Positions 51,122-54,343 of a stretch of DNA of 54,343 nucleotides are shown here, piece by piece. The translations under genes and the position numbers were made by a program. Source of the stretch: Actinomycetota bacterium (GTDB taxonomy: Bacteria; Actinomycetota; Thermoleophilia; Solirubrobacterales; 70-9); the NCBI GenBank assembly GCA_018268675.1, contig JAFDWB010000058.1, positions 1-54,343 of the forward strand, given 5' to 3'. The notes under the pieces were generated by a model. That model was not told the origin of the DNA. It made no database searches and saw nothing but the letters and a program-made list of their open reading frames with translations. Numbering within the stretch: position 1 is the stretch's first letter; every line of letters begins with the position of its first letter.

Positions 51122-51874
51122 CTAGTCGCCGGCGAGGCGGCGCAGGTCGCGGACCAGCAGCAGGTGCTTCAGGTGGCTGACGGTCGCGGCGAGGCTTTCG
51201 AGGCTCTGCAGCGCCTCTTTGCGGCGCTCCGGGTTGCGCGAGCGCAGCGACGGTCCCAGCAGCGCTTCGAGCAGTTGCGCCTCGCGGTCGGCGGAGGAAC
51301 GGAAGATGCGCAGATTGCGCGCGCCGACACCGACTCGTGACAGTTCGTTGGCGGCGCGGACGATCTCGCGGTCGGTCTCGTCGTAGACGGTCCGCCCTTC
51401 GCGTTTCTCCGGCTGGACGATCCCGAACCCCTCCAGCTCGGACACCAGCTCCTCCCGCGCGCCGGTCTCCTCGAGGATCTCCTCGAGGCTCAGGTAGGTA
51501 CGCGAGGTGTCGACGAGGATCGCCCGCCGCACCGCCCCCGGTGTCGGCTTGCGCTCCCCGCCGCCGTCCCCCAGCACCAGGTCGTTGCCGGCGGCGAGCT
51601 CCTGGCGGATCACCCGCAGCGGCAGGAACTCGTCGCGCTGGAGGCGGAGGATCGTGCGCAGGCGCTCGACGTCGGACTGACTGTAGAGGCGGTAGCCGCC
51701 CGAGGTGCGCCGCGGGCTGAGCAGCTTCTGGTCCTCCAGGTAGCGGATCTTCGAGATCGAGACGTCGTCGAACTCGCTCTGCAGGATCTTGCAGACGGCG
51801 CCGATCGTCAGCGCCTTGCGGGGACGGGAAGCGGAATCCGGCGAGCGCCGGGCGGAATCCGGGACGGCGGCCAT
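51122..51874 (-). CDS. MerR-family regulator (FtsR/Rv1828-like)
   Basis: 250-residue MerR protein. The winged helix is TIGAVCKILQSEFDDVSISK and IRYLEDQKLLSPRRTSGGYR, followed by YSQSDVERLRTILRLQRDEFLPL. A further wing-like segment (LSLEEILEETGAREELV, then KREGRTVYDETDREIVRAA) resembles the second domain of mycobacterial Rv1828/corynebacterial FtsR, which activates ftsZ. Its ATG shares one base with the stop of the FHA gene (TGATG), the same pairing as Rv1827-Rv1828. The regulatory target here is inferred. Confidence 0.88.
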   Translation of the reverse strand: MAAVPDSARRSPDSASRPRKALTIGAVCKILQSEFDDVSISKIRYLEDQKLLSPRRTSGGYRLYSQSDVERLRTILRLQRDEFLPLRVIRQELAAGNDLVLGDGGGERKPTPGAVRRAILVDTSRTYLSLEEILEETGAREELVSELEGFGIVQPEKREGRTVYDETDREIVRAANELSRVGVGARNLRIFRSSADREAQLLEALLGPSLRSRNPERRKEALQSLESLAATVSHLKHLLLVRDLRRLAGD

Positions 51875-52350
51875 CAGCGCTCCAGGTAGCTGAGCTTGTA
51901 CTTGCCGATCTGGATCTCGTCGCCGTCGGCGAGCCGGTGGGACTCGATCCGGCGCCGGTTCACGTAGGTGCCGTTCAGGGAGCCGAGGTCGTCGATGTAG
52001 AGGCCGTCGCGGCGGCGCACCAGCAGCGCGTGGTTGCGGGACACGGTGACATCGTCGAGGAAGACGCCCGCGTCGGGGCTGCGGCCGATCGAGGTGCGGT
52101 CTTCGTCGATCGAGAAGCTCTCGCCGGCGCGCCCGCCGCCCGCCCGGATGACCAGCGCCGCGCCTGATTCCTCGACCACCTCGTCGATGTCCACCGGCTG
52201 CATGTCGCCGGTCTCGTCCACCCGGTAGGTCATCGTCGTCGGCTCCTCTTTGCTCTCCGCCGGGCCGCCCAGGTAGGCGCCGCATTTCTGGCAGTAGTTG
52301 GCGCCCTCGGGGTTGGCGTAACCGCACTCGGGGCAGTGGACGGCCGACAT
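51874..52350 (-). CDS. FHA-domain protein with amino-terminal zinc ribbon (GarA-like)
   Basis: 158-residue protein. The zinc ribbon CPECGYANPEGANYCQKCG (residues 6-23) is followed by a threonine-containing segment EEPTTMTYRV that resembles the kinase-phosphorylated ETT motif of GarA/OdhI. A FHA domain follows with the phosphothreonine-binding IGRSPDAGVFLDDVTVSRNH and LNGTYVNRRRI. GarA proteins control 2-oxoglutarate enzymes under Ser/Thr-kinase control. The zinc ribbon is not part of mycobacterial GarA. No kinase is in the window. Confidence 0.9.
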   Translation of the reverse strand: MSAVHCPECGYANPEGANYCQKCGAYLGGPAESKEEPTTMTYRVDETGDMQPVDIDEVVEESGAALVIRAGGGRAGESFSIDEDRTSIGRSPDAGVFLDDVTVSRNHALLVRRRDGLYIDDLGSLNGTYVNRRRIESHRLADGDEIQIGKYKLSYLER

Positions 52351-52366
52351 TCGGGCGAGCCTCGCG

Positions 52367-52627
52367 CTACGCCGCCGGATCCTCGCCCTGGGCCTTGCCC
52401 GCGAGGATGTTGGTCAGCTGCTCGACATCGTCACCGGAGATCAGCGAATCGCCGCGCTCCCGTTTCTGGCGCAGGCGGTTGACGAGCTCGGCACGGAGGA
52501 TGTCGATTTTCCCGTGCAGGACGCGCCGCTTGTAGGAGATCTCGTTCTCCTCCGCCGTCAGGTTGTCGATCAGGTCCTTCAGCTCCTTGTCGCTGAGCGA
52601 ACCGAGATCGGGAAAGGTGTCCTCCAT
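52367..52627 (-). CDS. RsiG-like c-di-GMP-responsive anti-sigma candidate
   Basis: 86-residue helical protein, mostly an antiparallel coiled coil. Residues 27-42 fit the RsiG c-di-GMP motif E-x3-S-x2-R-x3-Q-x3-D as Glu27, Ser31, Arg34, His38, Asp42, with histidine replacing glutamine. One motif copy matches the single-motif, dimeric RsiG described from early-branching actinobacteria; Streptomyces RsiG has two. In those proteins c-di-GMP lets RsiG bind a WhiG-type sigma factor. No sigma gene is in the window. AAGGAG precedes the ATG. Confidence 0.8.
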   Translation of the reverse strand: MEDTFPDLGSLSDKELKDLIDNLTAEENEISYKRRVLHGKIDILRAELVNRLRQKRERGDSLISGDDVEQLTNILAGKAQGEDPAA

Positions 52628-52683
52628 CTTGCTCCTTGTAGAGAGTTGGGACCGGCCCCACCGCCAGCTTGCCGCGGAAGCGC

Positions 52684-52724
52684 AGTATAGATCGGCCGAC
52701 CAAAAGGTTCAACCGCAGGTTGAA
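52684..52724 (-). promoter_or_regulatory. Promoter and operator of the RsiG-like gene
   Basis: On the minus strand TTGAAC (52707-52712), a 17-nt spacer and TATACT (52684-52689) form one of the best promoters in the window, giving a leader of about 50 nt. The perfect palindrome TTCAACC-GCA-GGTTGAA (52708-52724) covers the -35, a typical repressor position. The regulator is unknown. The remaining gap to pgsA (52725-52774) shows nothing further. Confidence 0.7.
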
Positions 52725-52774
52725 GGTTTTCCGAGACCGCGGGCCGCCCGCAGGCACGTGCGGCACGGCAACCC

Positions 52775-53425
52775 TCACCCTCCGCCGAGCGTTGCCGACT
52801 TGGCGGCGCGGACGGCACGGAGGCCGTCGCGGGCGTAGAGGAAGGTGGCGGTGAGCGCCAGCGCGAGGCCGAGGTACAGCAGCGCGGTCGGGACCCAGCC
52901 GCTGACCAGCATCGCGAAGAAGAGCGCCGCCATGATCGGGAACACCGCCATCCGGCCCGGCCAGTTGATAGCGATGTCGACCCCGTGGCGCAGGCCGTAC
53001 TGGGCGAGCCCGAGCATCGTCAGCTCGCGCAGCGCGAGGACGACCAGCGCCCAGCGCGGCAGCAGTTCGAAGCTCCAGCAGACGACCGCGCCCGAAAGCA
53101 CGGTCAGTCGGTCGACGAAGGGGTCGAGGAGCGCCCCCATGCGGCTGTACTGGCCGGTCACCCGGGCGAGGAAGCCGTCGAGATAGTCGCTCGCCGCGAT
53201 CAGCCAGAAGACGACCGCGGCGGCGACCGAGCGGCCGTCCTCGGAGGAGTAGGCGAGGACGAGGAAGACCGGGATCCCGGCCAGCCGCACGTAGCCGACG
53301 AGGTTCGGCAGCGTCCACGGATGAAGCGGCTCCCCGGTCCGCGTCTGGCGCGGTTTGGGCCCGCTGCGGTCGAGTCCGAAGAGGCGGCGGAGCCTGCCGC
53401 GCCCGAACGGATCGACATCGGTCAT
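52775..53425 (-). CDS. pgsA: CDP-alcohol phosphatidyltransferase (PgsA-like)
   Basis: 216-residue membrane enzyme with about six helices. The family motif D-x2-DG-x2-AR-x8-G-x3-D-x3-D is complete at DYLDGFLARVTGQYSRMG followed by ALLDPFVDR (about residues 80-107). It likely makes phosphatidylglycerophosphate from CDP-diacylglycerol; phosphatidylinositol-phosphate or cardiolipin synthesis are alternatives. A Lys/Arg-rich amino-terminal tail precedes the first helix. Confidence 0.88.
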   Translation of the reverse strand: MTDVDPFGRGRLRRLFGLDRSGPKPRQTRTGEPLHPWTLPNLVGYVRLAGIPVFLVLAYSSEDGRSVAAAVVFWLIAASDYLDGFLARVTGQYSRMGALLDPFVDRLTVLSGAVVCWSFELLPRWALVVLALRELTMLGLAQYGLRHGVDIAINWPGRMAVFPIMAALFFAMLVSGWVPTALLYLGLALALTATFLYARDGLRAVRAAKSATLGGG

Positions 53426-53488
53426 GTCGGGAATCTATCTGGCGCCATGGGCGCCGTCCGAGGCCGGGGCGGGCGGCCGTCCGAGGTG

Positions 53489-53548
53489 CGTCCCGGGCGC
53501 CTCATGGGGGTCCTGGCAGGCTGTGACCCCCATGAGGCGCCCGGGACG
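53489..53548. repeat. 24-bp palindrome H1 (copy C) with inverted 12-nt loop
   Basis: Arms 53489-53512 and 53525-53548 are perfect complements and identical to the H1 arms of copy A. The loop 53513-53524 is CTGGCAGGCTGT, the exact reverse complement of the copy A loop, so H1 sits in the opposite orientation relative to an otherwise co-oriented element. Confidence 0.92.
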
Positions 53549-53646
53549 TGAGGGGTGCGTGGGGAAGAGGGCACCGGTTCGTGACGAAGATGCCGGGACG
53601 TCACGCTTCCGTGCCATTTGAAGGCCGAGATCGGGGCCCCGGAGCT

Positions 53647-53692
53647 CGCTGCAGCGATAGGTGTCGTCCCAGCGACACCGATCGCTGCAGCG
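53647..53692. repeat. Palindrome H4 (copy C)
   Basis: Outer arms CGCTGCAGCGAT (53647-53658) and ATCGCTGCAGCG (53681-53692) and inner GGTGTCG/CGACACC pairs give about 19 bp with a 6-nt loop. A decayed version is in copy B (25921-25967) and none in copy A. Confidence 0.85.
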
Positions 53693-53992
53693 CGTCCTGG
53701 ACGCCTGAAGAAGTCGGGAGGAAGGGTGACGGACCTCCCTTCCCCCGGCCGACCCCGGTCAGCTGTTCCTTTTGCCGGACTGGTCGGCATAAGGAACAGC
53801 TGGACGGAGGGGCGTCCTCCTGGCGTCGGCGAGGTACCACTTCGATGACGGAGCCGCGACGTTCCCGTGGCTCCCCCGCGACCCTTCCCCTCTCCCCGGA
53901 CACCCGGCCGTCTCGGCCACGGCCACAGCCTGCCCGGGTCGTGGCCGAGACGGCCGCGTCCCTTGTGCTCCGGGCGGCAGCTTCCCCGCCCC

Positions 53993-54343
53993 CTACGCCC
54001 GAGTGAAACGCCTTCCGGCGGTCGGCGAGGCCTCCTCGTCGAGCAGCACCTTGTCTGACTCACCGCGTTCGACCGCTTCCTTCTCCATCGCCGCGATCTT
54101 CTCCGGGGTCAGGTCGCCCGCGTTCTCCTCCTCGATCTTCGCCAGCCAGGCGGCGCCCTCGCGCGCCTCGGCCTCGTCGACCTCGACCGTGCCGCGGTCG
54201 AGCGACTTGTCGATCTCCTCGAAGAGCGTGTCGACCAGCTTCGCCTGCGGGACCTTGCGCAGCGGCTTGCCGCCGGCGAAGATCAGGCCCTCGTTCTTGG
54301 CCCCGGCGATGCCGAAGTCGGCGTGGCTGGCCTCGCCGATCCC
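53993..54343 (-). CDS. ispG: 4-hydroxy-3-methylbut-2-enyl diphosphate synthase, 3' part
   Basis: Carboxy-terminal 116 residues of an IspG/GcpE-like protein of the MEP isoprenoid pathway. The 5' part lies beyond the window. GIGEASHADFGIAGAKNEGL and IFAGGKPLRKVPQAKLVDTL match the conserved end of the Fe-S domain. An extension of about 65 residues, rich in Glu and Ala, follows where most IspG proteins stop. The catalytic cysteines are outside the window, so the assignment rests on this segment alone. Confidence 0.8.
   Translation of the reverse strand, partial: GIGEASHADFGIAGAKNEGLIFAGGKPLRKVPQAKLVDTLFEEIDKSLDRGTVEVDEAEAREGAAWLAKIEEENAGDLTPEKIAAMEKEAVERGESDKVLLDEEASPTAGRRFTRA

Larger units (their letters stand above)
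53477..53987 (+). repeat. Multi-hairpin interspersed element, copy C
   Basis: The most complete copy, between ispG and pgsA, both transcribed leftward. Order: H1 (53489-53548), a GTGAC/GTCAC stem near 53580-53603, H4 (53647-53692), a GGGAGG/CCTCCC stem near 53716-53738, H2 (53761-53801) and H3 (53906-53955). It follows copy A nearly base for base over long blocks but includes H4, which copy A lacks. Just outside, GCCGTCCGAGG occurs at about 53453 and again at 53476, marking the left boundary. Confidence 0.9.

Noticed and set aside
5704-53548. H1 loop inversion as a phase-variable promoter switch
   Set aside because: The 12-nt loop contains no -10 or -35-like hexamer and no gene start lies close enough. 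Inversion remains an observation without a regulatory consequence.
53422-54063. Long minus-strand frame covering repeat copy C and the end of ispG
   Set aside because: It overlaps ispG in another frame and has low-complexity Arg/Pro/Gly composition. Only the repeat-derived parts resemble copy A.
1-54343. tRNA, rRNA, tmRNA, RNase P RNA or SRP RNA genes
   Set aside because: No cloverleaf, TTCRANTC-type T-arm in context or conserved structural RNA core was seen apart from the c-di-AMP riboswitch.

Overview
The window is a very GC-rich chromosomal segment of an actinobacterium, most likely class Thermoleophilia (Solirubrobacterales-like). This placement is inference. It rests on an LL-diaminopimelate aminotransferase-type lysine/peptidoglycan route, MurT/GatD, a FHA-MerR pair of the GarA/FtsR kind, a single-motif RsiG-like protein, a c-di-AMP riboswitch before a cell-wall protein, and many leaderless genes. 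I found no rRNA, tRNA, CRISPR array, transposase or phage gene. I call 57 protein-coding genes plus one pseudogene; the first (pnp) and last (ispG) are cut by the window edges.

Region 1-19.7 kb is core housekeeping: pnp, M16 peptidase, dapB, dapA and RNase J; a convergent two-component system; then ftsK, cinA, thpR, recA, a membrane-anchored cytochrome c, miaB, miaA, dapF and an LL-DAP-aminotransferase-like gene. The DAP pathway is spread over two clusters, and its epimerase has serine at both catalytic cysteine positions. Region 19.8-30.4 kb holds an epimerase/reductase, hflX, dut, a MarR-controlled MFS exporter with a metallo-hydrolase, and a tightly coupled murT-methyltransferase-gatD unit behind a lipid kinase. 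Region 30.4-38.5 kb is an extracytoplasmic folding and redox neighbourhood (peptidyl-prolyl isomerase, peroxiredoxin, VKOR, two tandem DsbA-like proteins, CcdA) interrupted by a thiolase/SDR pair. Region 38.5-47.5 kb is more accessory: TMEM175-type channel, a broken and an intact GNAT, an HSL-type esterase, a Phd/VapC-type toxin-antitoxin pair, LexA-boxed dinB, a 3D-domain wall protein behind a Crp site and c-di-AMP riboswitch, a WS/DGAT acyltransferase and nadE. Region 47.5-54.3 kb carries a thioesterase, a membrane-tethered helix-turn-helix protein, an alkyl-DHAP-synthase-like flavoprotein, SRPBCC, MerR, FHA, an RsiG-like c-di-GMP-responsive candidate, a CDP-alcohol phosphatidyltransferase and the end of ispG.

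The most unusual feature is a family of about 460-510 bp multi-hairpin intergenic elements, present three times (about 5.7-6.2 kb and 53.5-54.0 kb in one orientation, 25.6-26.1 kb inverted). Each is a series of discrete palindromes. One palindrome is absent from one copy and another from a different copy, as if each hairpin were a separately inserted module. The same 12-nt loop is present in opposite orientation in two copies.

Two genome-wide habits also stand out. Many start codons sit 6-9 nt after a TAnnnT -10 hexamer, which implies leaderless mRNAs, including one almost perfectly symmetric bidirectional promoter. Extracytoplasmic proteins or protein segments use GAA for glutamate almost exclusively, while cytoplasmic ones use GAG, with a switch inside a single gene at its membrane segment.
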